A stretch of DNA of 10,847 nucleotides from Alphaproteobacteria bacterium. GTDB lineage: Bacteria; Pseudomonadota; Alphaproteobacteria; ATCC43930; CGMCC-115725. The stretch spans positions 1-10,847 of the forward strand of contig VAZF01000191.1 of assembly GCA_005888425.1 (NCBI GenBank), in the 5' to 3' direction. The position numbers and the translations under genes were made by a program. How positions within the stretch are numbered: the first letter of the stretch is position 1; each line of letters starts with the position of its first letter. This document shows, piece after piece, positions 1 to 6,635 of the stretch. The notes beneath the pieces were generated by a model. The model had not been told where the DNA came from, ran no database searches, and saw only the letters and a program-made list of their open reading frames with translations.

Positions 1-369
1 CAGCCGCAGCCCGAGCGGGGCATTCTGCGGCATCGCCAAGACCGTCATGCCGCGCCGCACCGCCTCGCGGAAGGGCAGCAGCAACTCGAAGCGCACGCGC
101 AGGGTGCGGGCGATCCGCCGCGATAGGCTGAGCGGCTCGGGCGGCGCCGCTTCGACGCGATCGAGCATCTGGCGGTCGGCCCAGCGGCTGAACGCCGCGA
201 CGATGTCAATCGCGCCGCGCGGAAACAAGGCCCGCGCCTCGGCGACCGGCACCCCGATGCGCTCCGCCGCCACCCGGAGCGCGTGCTGCGACCAGCCGTC
301 GAACGGCACATCCGGCAGCATCGCGGCGATGAGCCGGTCGCGCTCGGCATCGGCGAGGGGGCTCTTCAT
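1..369 (-). CDS. coq9: COQ9-family ubiquinone biosynthesis protein (partial, C-terminus outside window)
   Basis: The first 123 residues are present; the gene continues past base 1. COQ9 proteins have a TetR-like helical fold, bind lipid, and in eukaryotes present ubiquinone precursors to the hydroxylase COQ7; the bacterial homologues are assumed to do a similar job at the inner membrane. Visible family signs are the early PFDGWS motif (residues about 22-27), the ALFPRG motif (about 47-52) and the segment AAFSRWADRQML (about 58-69), followed by an Arg-rich helix RIARTLRVRFELLLPF. The usual length is about 200-230 residues, so a little over half is here. The ATG at 369-367 overlaps the stop codon of def (366-368) as ATGA, which implies translational coupling and a shared transcript. 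COQ9 near rpsU is a familiar alphaproteobacterial neighbourhood. The family call is from recognition of these motifs; the exact function in this organism is inferred. Confidence 0.8.
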   Translation of the reverse strand, partial: MKSPLADAERDRLIAAMLPDVPFDGWSQHALRVAAERIGVPVAEARALFPRGAIDIVAAFSRWADRQMLDRVEAAPPEPLSLSRRIARTLRVRFELLLPFREAVRRGMTVLAMPQNAPLGLRL

Positions 370-932
370 CGCGGCGGCTCATTCTCGGCAAGGATCGCGG
401 CGACATCGATCGGATGACGCTGCAATTCCTCGGTAAAGACGAGGATGCGGTGATCGGTCATGCGCTGCGGGTAGAGAATGCCATCGAGATGGTCGCATTC
501 ATGCTGCACGACCCGCGCATGAAACCCGGCCACCTCGCGCTCGACAGGGTTGCCGTCGAGGTCGAGGCCGCGATAGCGCACGCGCAGATGGCGCGGCACA
601 ACCCCGCGCAATCCCGGGACCGACAGGCAACCCTCCCAGCCATAAGCCCGCTCATCGCCGACGGGCTCGACGACTGGGTTGATCAGCGCGGTCAGCTCCT
701 GCCCGCTGTCGTCCGGAAGATCGGTGATCCGGTCGCCATCGACCCGGAACACGACCACCCGATGGGGGACATGGAGCTGCGGCGCGGCGATGCCGGTGCC
801 GCCGGCATCCTCCATCGTCTCGATCATGTCCTCGACAAGGCGGCGCACCCAGGGCGCCGTGGGATCATCGATCTCGGCGGCGCGGCCGCGTAAGACGGGG
901 TGCCCCATGCGGGCGATCTTCAGCAGAGCCAT
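366..932 (-). CDS. def: peptide deformylase
   Basis: This 188-residue protein removes the formyl group from the N-terminal methionine of new proteins in the cytoplasm, using a metal ion (usually Fe2+). All three deformylase motifs are intact: GTGIAAPQ at residues 45-52, EGCLS at 100-104 with the metal ligand Cys102, and QHECDHLDG at 143-151 with ligands His144 and His148 and catalytic Glu145. Length is normal for the family. The ATG at 932-930 gives the expected start MALLKIARMGHPVLR. No Shine-Dalgarno sequence precedes it, and an AT-rich -10-like hexamer (TATTTA on the minus strand, 942-937) lies only 4 nt upstream, so the message may be leaderless. It overlaps the COQ9-family gene by 4 nt. 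Alphaproteobacteria often carry more than one def; whether this is the main copy cannot be judged here. Confidence 0.95.
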   Translation of the reverse strand: MALLKIARMGHPVLRGRAAEIDDPTAPWVRRLVEDMIETMEDAGGTGIAAPQLHVPHRVVVFRVDGDRITDLPDDSGQELTALINPVVEPVGDERAYGWEGCLSVPGLRGVVPRHLRVRYRGLDLDGNPVEREVAGFHARVVQHECDHLDGILYPQRMTDHRILVFTEELQRHPIDVAAILAENEPPR

Positions 933-955
933 GCGTTAAATATGTGATCCCAAGC

Positions 956-974
956 GCACGGCGTAAAGCCGTGC
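956..974. repeat. perfect inverted repeat in the def-rpsU control region
   Basis: GCACGGC, loop GTAAA, GCCGTGC: a perfect 7-bp inverted repeat. It is flanked by the direct repeat ATCCCA (947-952 and 976-981). A second, weaker inverted repeat of similar design, CAGGC-GTTTT-GCCTG, follows at 980-994; both share the core GGCGT-N3-GCC. They lie between divergent genes, so they are not 3' terminators. The first spans where a -35 element for def would fall, so an operator is possible. That role is inferred. Confidence 0.5.
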
Positions 975-1000
975 AATCCCAGGCGTTTTGCCTGCCCTGC

Positions 1001-1029
1001 TTCACACCGGCCCATCGCGGTGTTAAATT
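1001..1029 (+). promoter_or_regulatory. candidate sigma-70 promoter of rpsU
   Basis: TTCACA (1001-1006) and TAAATT (1024-1029) are separated by 17 nt and match the -35 and -10 consensus at 5/6 and 4/6 positions. Transcription would start near 1036, leaving a leader of about 50 nt. This is the only AT-rich patch close upstream of rpsU. The match is imperfect, so confidence is modest. Confidence 0.4.
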
Positions 1030-1032
1030 CTC

Positions 1033-1057
1033 GGGAGGCGTGCCCCCCGCGGCTCCC
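1033..1057 (+). promoter_or_regulatory. possible hairpin in the rpsU leader
   Basis: GGGAG (1033-1037) can pair with CTCCC (1053-1057), with a further GCG/CGC pairing inside (1038-1040 with 1048-1050). CTCC at 1053-1056 could instead pair with GGAG of the rpsU Shine-Dalgarno sequence (1074-1077). Such competition could tune translation, but the helices are short and no mechanism is shown. Confidence 0.25.
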
Positions 1058-1086
1058 CGTTGCGTCCATACTCGGAGAGAATGCCC

Positions 1087-1290
1087 GTGCAAGTCCTCGT
1101 ACGCGACAACAACGTCGACCAGGCTCTCAGAGCCCTGAAGAAGAAAATGCAGCGCGAAGGGGTTTTCCGGGAAATGAAGCTTAGGCGCAATTACGAGAAG
1201 CCCTCGGAGCGGCGCGCCCGCGAGCGGGCCGAGGCGGTGCGCCGCTATCGCAAGCTGCTGCGCAAGCGGCTGGAGCGCGAAGGGTACTAG
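1087..1290 (+). CDS. rpsU: 30S ribosomal protein S21
   Basis: S21 is a small basic protein of the 30S subunit that lies near the anti-Shine-Dalgarno end of 16S rRNA and helps initiation. The sequence is typical of alphaproteobacteria: MQVLVRDNNVDQAL at the start, ALKKKMQREG at about residues 16-25, the REMKLRRNYEKPSERR segment and a highly basic tail rich in Arg and Lys. The chosen start is GTG 1087 (67 residues): the sequence GGAGAG at 1074-1079 lies 7 nt upstream, and alphaproteobacterial S21 proteins usually begin MQVLVRDNN. The ATG at 1081 would add two residues but leaves only 1-3 nt after the Shine-Dalgarno sequence. The gene is divergent from def and converges on pntB, whose stop lies 12 nt beyond its own. 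Confidence 0.93.
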   Translation: MQVLVRDNNVDQALRALKKKMQREGVFREMKLRRNYEKPSERRARERAEAVRRYRKLLRKRLEREGY

Positions 1291-1296
1291 CCTCCC

Positions 1297-1316
1297 AGGC
1301 GCTCACTCGAGCGCCT
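1297..1316. terminator. hairpin between rpsU and pntB, candidate bidirectional terminator
   Basis: AGGCGCTC (1297-1304), loop ACTC, GAGCGCCT (1309-1316): a perfect 8-bp GC-rich stem in the 12-nt gap between the convergent rpsU and pntB genes, extending into the end of pntB. Its position suits a shared terminator. There is no T-run on either side, so intrinsic termination would be weak. The hairpin includes the pntB stop codon. Confidence 0.5.
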
Positions 1317-2697
1317 TGACGATCTCCTCGCACATCTTTTTCGCGTCACCGAACAGCATCATTGTGTTGTCGCGGTAGAACAGCTCGTTCTCGACCCCGG
1401 CATAACCCGACGCCATCGAGCGCTTGACGAACAGCACGGTCTTGGCGCGCTCGACATCGAGGATCGGCATGCCGTAGATCGGCGAAGTCGGATCGGTCTT
1501 CGCGGCGGGGTTGGTGACATCGTTGGCGCCGATCACAAAAGCCACATCGGTCGAAGCGAAATCGCGGTTGATCTCGTCGAGCTCGAACACCTCGTCGTAA
1601 GGCACATTGGCCTCGGCCAGCAGCACGTTCATATGCCCCGGCATGCGGCCCGCCACGGGATGGATCGCATAGCTGACCTTGACCCCGTCTTTTTTCAGAA
1701 TGTCGGCCATTTCGCGGAGCGCGTGCTGCGCCTGCGCCACGGCCATGCCGTAGCCCGGCACGATGATGACCGAGCCGGCATTTTTCAAGATGAAGGCTGC
1801 GTCTTCGGCGCTCCCCGATTTGACCAGCCGGTCGCCCGCCCCGGCGCCCGCCGGCGCGGCGCCGCCCTCGGTGCCGAAACCGCCCAGGATCACATTGATG
1901 ATCGAGCGGTTCATGCCCTTGCACATGATATAGCTGAGGATCGCGCCCGATGAGCCGACCAACGCGCCGGTGATGATCAACAGGCTGTTCGACAGCGTGA
2001 AACCGATGCCGCAGGCCGCCCAGCCCGAATAGGAGTTCAGCATCGAGATGACGACCGGCATGTCCGCGCCGCCGATCGGCACAATCAGCAGAAAGCCGAA
2101 GGCGAGCGACAGCAATACGAGCAGCAGGAAGAGACCGCTCGACTCGGTCATGACGAACAGCACGATCAGCGCGATCAGCAGGATGCCGAGCGCGAGATTG
2201 ATCGGGTGCTGCCCAGCGAAGGTCAGCGGCCGGCCCGAGACCAGCCCCTGCAATTTGGCAAAAGCGACGATCGAGCCGGTAAAGGTGATCGCGCCGATTG
2301 TCAGCCCGATCGCCATCTCGACAAGGCTCGCCGGGTGGATCGCGCCGCGGATGCCGATACCGTAGGCCTCCGGCGCGGCGAAGGCCGCCGCCGCAACGCA
2401 CACCGCGGCGAGGCCGACCAGGCTGTGGAAGGCGGCAACCAATTGCGGCAACGCCGTCATCTGGATCTGCCGCGCGATATAGGCGCCGACCGCGCCGCCG
2501 ATGACGATGCCGATGACGATCAGCCAGTAACTGACAACCTCGGGGCTGGCGAGCGTCGTCAGGATCGCGATGACCATCCCGACGATGCCGAAAATGTTGC
2601 CGCCCCGCGCCGTCTCCGGCGAGGACAGGCCGCGCAACGCCATGATGAAGCAGATCGCGGCGACCAGATAGAGAAGCGCCGAAAGGCTTTCGCTCAT
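1303..2697 (-). CDS. pntB: NAD(P) transhydrogenase subunit beta (proton-translocating)
   Basis: This 464-residue inner-membrane subunit couples proton entry to hydride transfer from NADH to NADP+, making NADPH. Residues 1 to about 265 hold a series of hydrophobic helices; a Gly/Ala linker (about 272-287) leads to the cytoplasmic NADP(H)-binding domain III. In the membrane part, His91 in the context AAFHSLVG matches the conserved proton-pathway histidine His91 of E. coli PntB, and NSYSGWAA is at about 221-228. Domain III shows VPGYGMAVAQAQ (313-324), AGRMPGHMNVLLAEA (349-363) and VIGANDVTNP (388-397), all NADP-site signatures. Length is normal. It is the last gene of the operon, 17 nt after pntAB. 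All expected motifs are intact. Confidence 0.97.
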   Translation of the reverse strand: MSESLSALLYLVAAICFIMALRGLSSPETARGGNIFGIVGMVIAILTTLASPEVVSYWLIVIGIVIGGAVGAYIARQIQMTALPQLVAAFHSLVGLAAVCVAAAAFAAPEAYGIGIRGAIHPASLVEMAIGLTIGAITFTGSIVAFAKLQGLVSGRPLTFAGQHPINLALGILLIALIVLFVMTESSGLFLLLVLLSLAFGFLLIVPIGGADMPVVISMLNSYSGWAACGIGFTLSNSLLIITGALVGSSGAILSYIMCKGMNRSIINVILGGFGTEGGAAPAGAGAGDRLVKSGSAEDAAFILKNAGSVIIVPGYGMAVAQAQHALREMADILKKDGVKVSYAIHPVAGRMPGHMNVLLAEANVPYDEVFELDEINRDFASTDVAFVIGANDVTNPAAKTDPTSPIYGMPILDVERAKTVLFVKRSMASGYAGVENELFYRDNTMMLFGDAKKMCEEIVKALE

Positions 2698-2714
2698 GAT
2701 GGGTCTCGGCGCCG

Positions 2715-3122
2715 CTATTTCTTGCGCTGAAACATCTGCAGCATGCGCTGCGTTACGATAAATCCGCCGAAGATGTTGACGGCGGCCAATATCACCGCGA
2801 CAAAGCCCATCAGCTTCGCGAACCCCAATCCGAACGGACCGGCGGCGATCAGCGCGCCGACGATGATGACGCTCGAGATCGCGTTGGTGACGCTCATCAG
2901 CGGCGAATGCAAAGCCGGCGTCACCCGCCAGACGACGTAATAGCCGACGAACACGGCGAGCGCGAAGATCGTCAGCTCGAATACAAAGGGCGTGCCGGCA
3001 TGGGCCGCCTGCTGGGTCGAGAGCGCCAGCTGCTGCGATAACGCATCGAGGTTGCGCGCGAGGGCGCCCGCCTCGCCGGCAAGCTCGCCGGCGCGCTGCC
3101 CGAGCGATGCAGGATCGGCCAT
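2715..3122 (-). CDS. pntAB: NAD(P) transhydrogenase subunit alpha part 2 (membrane domain)
   Basis: This 135-residue protein corresponds to the C-terminal membrane part of E. coli PntA. Residues 1-40 are an Ala- and Gln-rich cytoplasmic helix. Three membrane segments follow at about 45-66, 80-95 and 101-124, with the characteristic segment WRVTPALHSPLMSVTNAIS (65-83) between and within them. The tail is basic (MFQRKK). It forms part of membrane domain II together with PntB. A separate gene for this domain is the arrangement of Rhodospirillum rubrum and many other alphaproteobacteria; in E. coli it is fused to domain I. It begins 10 nt after the pntAA stop and ends 17 nt before pntB, so the three are surely cotranscribed. 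Confidence 0.95.
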   Translation of the reverse strand: MADPASLGQRAGELAGEAGALARNLDALSQQLALSTQQAAHAGTPFVFELTIFALAVFVGYYVVWRVTPALHSPLMSVTNAISSVIIVGALIAAGPFGLGFAKLMGFVAVILAAVNIFGGFIVTQRMLQMFQRKK

Positions 3123-3132
3123 GAGGTCTCCG

Positions 3133-4311
3133 TCAGCTGGTGGCGGCAGCGGCGAATGCCGGTTCCGGCATGAGCGCCGGGTTGACGATGGCGCCGTCCA
3201 TCGTCAGTAGCGCGGCCTTGACGATCTCGTCTGCGGTGTCGATCCGCAACCTGCCTTCCTTATCCACGATGAGGGCGAGAAAGGCCAGCAGGTTGCGGGC
3301 ATAGAGCTGGCTGGCATCGACCGGCACCCGTGCGGCCATGTTGATATGGCCGACGATCTTGACGCCGTTCGCCGTCGTGACAATTTCGCCGGCCCGGCTG
3401 CCCTCGACATTGCCGCCGCTCTCGACGGCGAGATCGACGATGACGGAGCCGGGAGCGAGCGCCGCCACCATCGCCTCGGTCAGCAGGATCGGCGCCTGCT
3501 TCCCCGGGATCAGCGCCGTGCAGATGACGATGTCGGTACGGCGCAGGGTCTCGGTGATCTTCTCGCGCTGTCGCCGCTGGAAATCCTCGTCCATCTCGCG
3601 CGCATAGCCGCCCGAGGTCTCGGCCGCCTTCATCGCGTCCTCGTCGACCGTGATGAAGGTTGCGCCGAGGCTCGCGACCTGCTCCTTGGCGGCGGCGCGC
3701 ACATCGGTCGCGCTGACGATCGCGCCGAGCCGGCGCGCCGTCGCGATCGCCTGCAGCCCCGCGACCCCCGCCCCCATGACCAGCACGCGGGCCGCCTTGA
3801 TCGTCCCGGCCGCGGTCATCATCATCGGCAGGGCGCGGCCGAATTCGACGGCGGCGTCGAGGGCCGCCTTGTACCCGGCGAGATTGGCCTGCGAGGACAA
3901 GACATCCATCGTCTGCGCCCGCGTGATGCGCGGCATCAGCTCCATTGCGAAAGCCGCCAGGCCCGCCTCCGCATAGGCGCTTGTGTCATCCGGGTAGCGC
4001 AGTGGTTGCAGCAGCCCGATCAGCACGGCGCCGTGCTTCATCATGGCGACCTCGTCGCCCCCGTCGGGGCCACCCCGGAGCGGCCGCTGCACCTTCAGCA
4101 CGATATCGGCCTGGGAGAGCGCCGCCGCCGGGTCGGCGACGATCGTCGCCCCGGCCGCGCGATAGGCTTCGTCGGTAAAGTAAGCCTCGGCCCCGGCGCC
4201 GCTCTCGACCAGGACATCGAGCCTCATCCCGGTCATGTGCTTCACCGTATCGGGCGAAGCCGCGACGCGCCGCTCGTGCGCGCGGCGCTCCTTGATGATG
4301 GCGACCTTCAT
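3133..4311 (-). CDS. pntAA: NAD(P) transhydrogenase subunit alpha part 1 (NAD-binding)
   Basis: This 392-residue soluble subunit binds NAD(H) (domain I) and docks on domain III of PntB to exchange hydride. It belongs to the alanine dehydrogenase/PNT family. Visible signs are the N-terminal KERRAHERRVAASPDTV (7-23), the RAQTMDVLSSQANLAGYKA segment (131-149), the dinucleotide-binding GAGVAGLQA (180-188), the mobile-loop GYAREM (235-240), and the ALIPGKQAPILLT segment (266-278). Length is normal for the separate alpha-1 form. The ATG at 4311-4309 has an AAGGA ribosome site 10 nt upstream (minus-strand reading of 4322-4326). It leads the operon pntAA-pntAB-pntB, so its promoter must lie in 4312-4614, shared with the divergent sigma gene. 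Confidence 0.96.
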   Translation of the reverse strand: MKVAIIKERRAHERRVAASPDTVKHMTGMRLDVLVESGAGAEAYFTDEAYRAAGATIVADPAAALSQADIVLKVQRPLRGGPDGGDEVAMMKHGAVLIGLLQPLRYPDDTSAYAEAGLAAFAMELMPRITRAQTMDVLSSQANLAGYKAALDAAVEFGRALPMMMTAAGTIKAARVLVMGAGVAGLQAIATARRLGAIVSATDVRAAAKEQVASLGATFITVDEDAMKAAETSGGYAREMDEDFQRRQREKITETLRRTDIVICTALIPGKQAPILLTEAMVAALAPGSVIVDLAVESGGNVEGSRAGEIVTTANGVKIVGHINMAARVPVDASQLYARNLLAFLALIVDKEGRLRIDTADEIVKAALLTMDGAIVNPALMPEPAFAAAATS

Positions 4312-4542
4312 CGCGGCCGGATCCTTATTTGCGGCGCCCCGGTCGGAAACAGCCGTGGGGGCGTTTCGGCGCTACGGTTAATGCCGGTTGGGGGGTGGTT
4401 TGTGAAGAGCCAAGCCGCGCGGCCGAAGCGCGCGCCGGGGATTTGGTTCGGCCGCTGCGGGCGTGCTAGTGTCCGGCCGGGGCACGCGAGCGAATTGTCC
4501 GGCGTATGTCCCACGGCGCGAACCGGCGCGGCCGACCGCAAC

Positions 4543-4554
4543 TTTTAGCTAAAA
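4543..4554. promoter_or_regulatory. 12-bp perfect palindrome, candidate operator
   Basis: TTTTAGCTAAAA is its own reverse complement and is an AT-rich island in very GC-rich DNA. It lies 60 bp upstream of the sigma gene start. Its position and symmetry fit a dimeric regulator's binding site; which regulator is unknown. Confidence 0.4.
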
Positions 4555-4604
4555 CGCCCGCAATCCCTTGTCGCCGGCCATTCCGATGACGGGAATATCC
4601 CACC

Positions 4605-4610
4605 AGGAGG
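4605..4610 (+). promoter_or_regulatory. ribosome binding site deciding a TTG start
   Basis: AGGAGG, a full Shine-Dalgarno match, lies 4 nt before TTG 4615 and 10 nt before a second in-frame TTG at 4621. No ATG exists nearby in this frame, so one of the two TTG codons is very likely the start of the sigma factor gene. Confidence 0.75.
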
Positions 4611-4614
4611 CACG

Positions 4615-5202
4615 TTGTCGTTGCGTTGGAAAGAGGCAGAAGCGCCGGTCCGCGCGGCTGACCGCGCCGATCCGGTGAGCCAGCGCTTCAGCGATCAGCT
4701 GATCGCGGTTCTGCCGCGGTTGCGCCGATTTGCCCGGGGCCTGACCGGATCGGCGACCGAGGCCGACGACCTTGTTCAGGCGGCGTGCGAGCGGGCGCTC
4801 GCACGTGAGCATCAGTTTCAGGAGGGCACCCGGTTCGACAGCTGGATGTTCCGCATTGTGCAGACGGTTTGGATCGATCAGCTCAGGGCCCGCGAGGTCC
4901 GCAAGGAAGACAGCGACGTCCCCGAGGAGCGGCTGGGATCGGACGCGCCTGTGCGCACGATCGAGGCGCGGCTCGCGTTGGCCGAGGTGCGGCGCGCCGT
5001 GCAGTTTTTGCCGCCCGACCAGAGGACGACCCTGATGCTCGTGACCGTGGAAGGGCTTAGCTACAAGGAAGCCGCCGATGTCGTTGGCGTCCCCGTCGGG
5101 ACGATCATGAGCCGCCTCGCGCGCGCCCGCATCGCATTACAGCAGCACCTGGAAACCGGCGGCGCAAGCCGCAGGAGCGTAAAGAATGCAGAAGCACAGT
5201 GA
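4615..5202 (+). CDS. ECF-type RNA polymerase sigma factor
   Basis: This 195-residue protein has the two-domain layout of extracytoplasmic-function sigma factors. Region 2 is at about residues 27-95: LLPRLRRFARGLTG-like helix, ADDLVQAACERAL (50-62) for core binding, and FDSWMFRIVQTVWIDQLRAR (74-93) for the -10 element. A short acidic linker follows, and region 4 is at about 120-178 with LPPDQRTTLMLV, the helix-turn-helix GLSYKEAADVVGVPVGTIMSR (147-167) and ARARIALQ. The start is TTG 4615, chosen for the AGGAGG site 4 nt upstream; TTG 4621 is an alternative. The gene overlaps the downstream anti-sigma gene by 17 nt, so the two are coupled and presumably the anti-sigma holds this factor inactive until a signal arrives. 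The regulon and the signal cannot be told from the sequence. Autoregulation is usual for the class but no matching promoter was found. Confidence 0.93.
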   Translation: MSLRWKEAEAPVRAADRADPVSQRFSDQLIAVLPRLRRFARGLTGSATEADDLVQAACERALAREHQFQEGTRFDSWMFRIVQTVWIDQLRAREVRKEDSDVPEERLGSDAPVRTIEARLALAEVRRAVQFLPPDQRTTLMLVTVEGLSYKEAADVVGVPVGTIMSRLARARIALQQHLETGGASRRSVKNAEAQ

Positions 5203-6052
5203 CGAGACGCTGGTCGCCTATCTCGACGGCGAACTCGATGGCGCGGAGCGGCAGCATGTCGAAGCCTGGCTCGCCGCTGATGACGCGGCGCGCGACCGGC
5301 TGACCGGTCTCGCGCAATCGGCCGACCTGCTGCGCAGCGCCTATGGCGATATCGTCAACGAGCCCGTGCCCGAGCGGCTGATCGCGGCGGCGCGTGGCGA
5401 AACTGCCGGCGAGGCGCAGCCGCGCGCAGCGGAAATTCTCGTCCTACGCCGGCCGCAGCGCTCCACAATGACGATGCCGGGGGGCCGCTGGGGCATCGGG
5501 ATTGCCGCGGCCGCAGCGCTCTTCGGGCTTGTTGTCGGCGGGACCGGCAGCTATCTCGCGTCCGGCCTGCTCAGCTCCGGCAACCCGGCGGCCGAACAGC
5601 GTCTCGCCGCGGCGGCGGCAAACAACACCTGGCTCGACAACGCCGCCGGTTATTACAAGCTGGTCGTCAGCGCCGGCGATGCCCTGACGATCGATGTGGC
5701 GGCCGATGCCGACAGCCGCGAGGCGTTGCAGAAGGCGAGCCTGCCGCAGACGCGCTGGCCGGATCTGAAGCCATGGGGACTGAACTTCCGCGGCGCTCGG
5801 CTTGTCGTCGTCGAGGGCCGGCCGGCGGCGCAACTTGTCTATACGACCGAGAACAAGGCGATCGGGCCGCTCACCTTGGTGATCGGCGCCTCGAAGCAGT
5901 CGGACATTCAGCCGACTTTCGATCATCGGCAGGACGTCAACCTGCTCTATTGGCGGCACCAGGGCCGCGCCTATGCGCTCGTCGGACAGACCGACATCGG
6001 CTATCTCTGGGGGATCGCCAACGATGTCGCCTGGCAGCTCGACGCGATCTGA
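5186..6052 (+). CDS. membrane anti-sigma factor, cysteine-free
   Basis: This 288-residue protein has the layout of an anti-sigma factor. A cytoplasmic sigma-binding helix bundle starts with ETLVAYLDGELDGAERQHVEAW (about 7-28), a form typical of anti-sigma N-termini. A basic stretch (about 88-101) precedes one membrane segment (about 103-125), and a periplasmic domain (130-288) ends with LLYWRHQGRAYALVG and a Trp-rich tail. The HxxxCxxC zinc motif of ZAS-type anti-sigma factors is absent; there is no cysteine anywhere in the protein, so sensing is not by thiol or Cys-zinc chemistry. The periplasmic part likely receives an envelope signal, perhaps through regulated proteolysis, but this is inference. 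ATG 5186 has AGGAG at 5173-5177, inside the end of the sigma gene. The gene converges on the GDT1-type transporter. Confidence 0.85.
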   Translation: MQKHSDETLVAYLDGELDGAERQHVEAWLAADDAARDRLTGLAQSADLLRSAYGDIVNEPVPERLIAAARGETAGEAQPRAAEILVLRRPQRSTMTMPGGRWGIGIAAAAALFGLVVGGTGSYLASGLLSSGNPAAEQRLAAAAANNTWLDNAAGYYKLVVSAGDALTIDVAADADSREALQKASLPQTRWPDLKPWGLNFRGARLVVVEGRPAAQLVYTTENKAIGPLTLVIGASKQSDIQPTFDHRQDVNLLYWRHQGRAYALVGQTDIGYLWGIANDVAWQLDAI

Positions 6053-6057
6053 TCGCG
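6043..6057. terminator. hairpin at the convergent anti-sigma/GDT1 junction
   Basis: CGCGAT (6043-6048), loop CTG, ATCGCG (6052-6057). The stem includes the anti-sigma stop codon and lies 15 nt from the stop of the opposing gene. The position suits a shared terminator, but the stem is only 6 bp and there is no T-run. Confidence 0.3.
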
Positions 6058-6071
6058 GCTGAGCCCATCCA

Positions 6072-6635
6072 TCACTCGCCGGCCCCGGCGATCGTCAGAA
6101 GCCCAAGCACCGCGAATACCGCTGCCGCGACCAGGCGGATCGCCCTGATGGGCAGTCTGCCGGCCAACCGGTCGCCGAGCACGACGGCCGGGATGTTGGC
6201 CAGCATCATGCCGAGAGTCGTCCCGAGCACGACGGGATAGAATTGCGCGAACCGGGCGGCCAAGCCGACCGTCGCGATCTGTGTCTTGTCGCCGATCTCA
6301 GCCAGGAAAAACGCGACGAGCGCCGTGCTAAACGCCCCGAAGCGGCCGACCCGTTCGCTGCTTTCTTCGTATTTGTCCGGGAACAAGGCCCAGACGGCGA
6401 CGCCGAAAAACGAGATCCCGAGGATCCACCGCATCCAATCGCCGGTGAGAACGCGGCCGAACAGCGTCCCCGCGAGCCCGGCCGCCGCGTGATTGGCCAG
6501 CGTCGCGCAGAGGATGCCAAAGATGATCGGGACCGGCCGCTTAAATCGCGCCGCGAGGATCAGAGACAGGATCTGCGTCTTGTCGCCGATTTCGGCCAGC
6601 CCGACGACGAGCGTCGATACCAGAAAGGCTTCCAT
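6072..6635 (-). CDS. GDT1/TMEM165 (UPF0016) family cation transporter
   Basis: This 187-residue inner-membrane protein carries the family's double signature: AEIGDKTQ at about residues 14-21 and again at 112-119, one in each half of an inverted-repeat fold with about six membrane helices. The acidic Glu and Asp of these motifs line the ion path. Family members move Mn2+ or Ca2+, probably in exchange for protons; bacterial members mostly export manganese. Length and both motifs are intact. ATG 6635 lies 30 nt after the stop of the hydantoinase A-type gene, so it probably shares that transcript. There is no room upstream for the yybP-ykoY manganese riboswitch that controls many relatives. No clear Shine-Dalgarno sequence is seen; the gap instead holds a near-perfect 11-bp direct repeat. 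The family is certain; substrate is inferred. Confidence 0.93.
   Translation of the reverse strand: MEAFLVSTLVVGLAEIGDKTQILSLILAARFKRPVPIIFGILCATLANHAAAGLAGTLFGRVLTGDWMRWILGISFFGVAVWALFPDKYEESSERVGRFGAFSTALVAFFLAEIGDKTQIATVGLAARFAQFYPVVLGTTLGMMLANIPAVVLGDRLAGRLPIRAIRLVAAAVFAVLGLLTIAGAGE

Larger units (their letters stand above)
4312..4614. promoter_or_regulatory. divergent control region between pntAA and the sigma factor gene
   Basis: A 303-bp stretch without a credible gene; open frames here are low-complexity antisense extensions. It holds the pntAA ribosome site (4322-4326, minus), an AT-rich 12-bp palindrome (4543-4554), a short GGGA-ATA-TCCC inverted repeat (4591-4601) and the sigma gene ribosome site (4605-4610). 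I could not pick a convincing -35/-10 pair for either direction, nor a clear ECF-type GGAAC...CGT pair. Confidence 0.7.

Noticed and set aside
4345..4375. An ECF-type promoter starting at GGAAAC (4345-4350)
   Set aside because: No convincing CGT-type -10 follows at 16-17 nt, and it lies 265 bp from the sigma gene.
4308..4541. A 77-codon minus-strand frame upstream of pntAA
   Set aside because: Low-complexity Pro/Arg-rich sequence without a ribosome site or homologous features; the region is better read as a control region.
3346..4548. A 400-codon open frame on the plus strand opposite pntAA
   Set aside because: It lies antisense to a certain gene, is dominated by Arg, Asp, Gly and Ala, and has no recognisable domain; it is a high-GC shadow.
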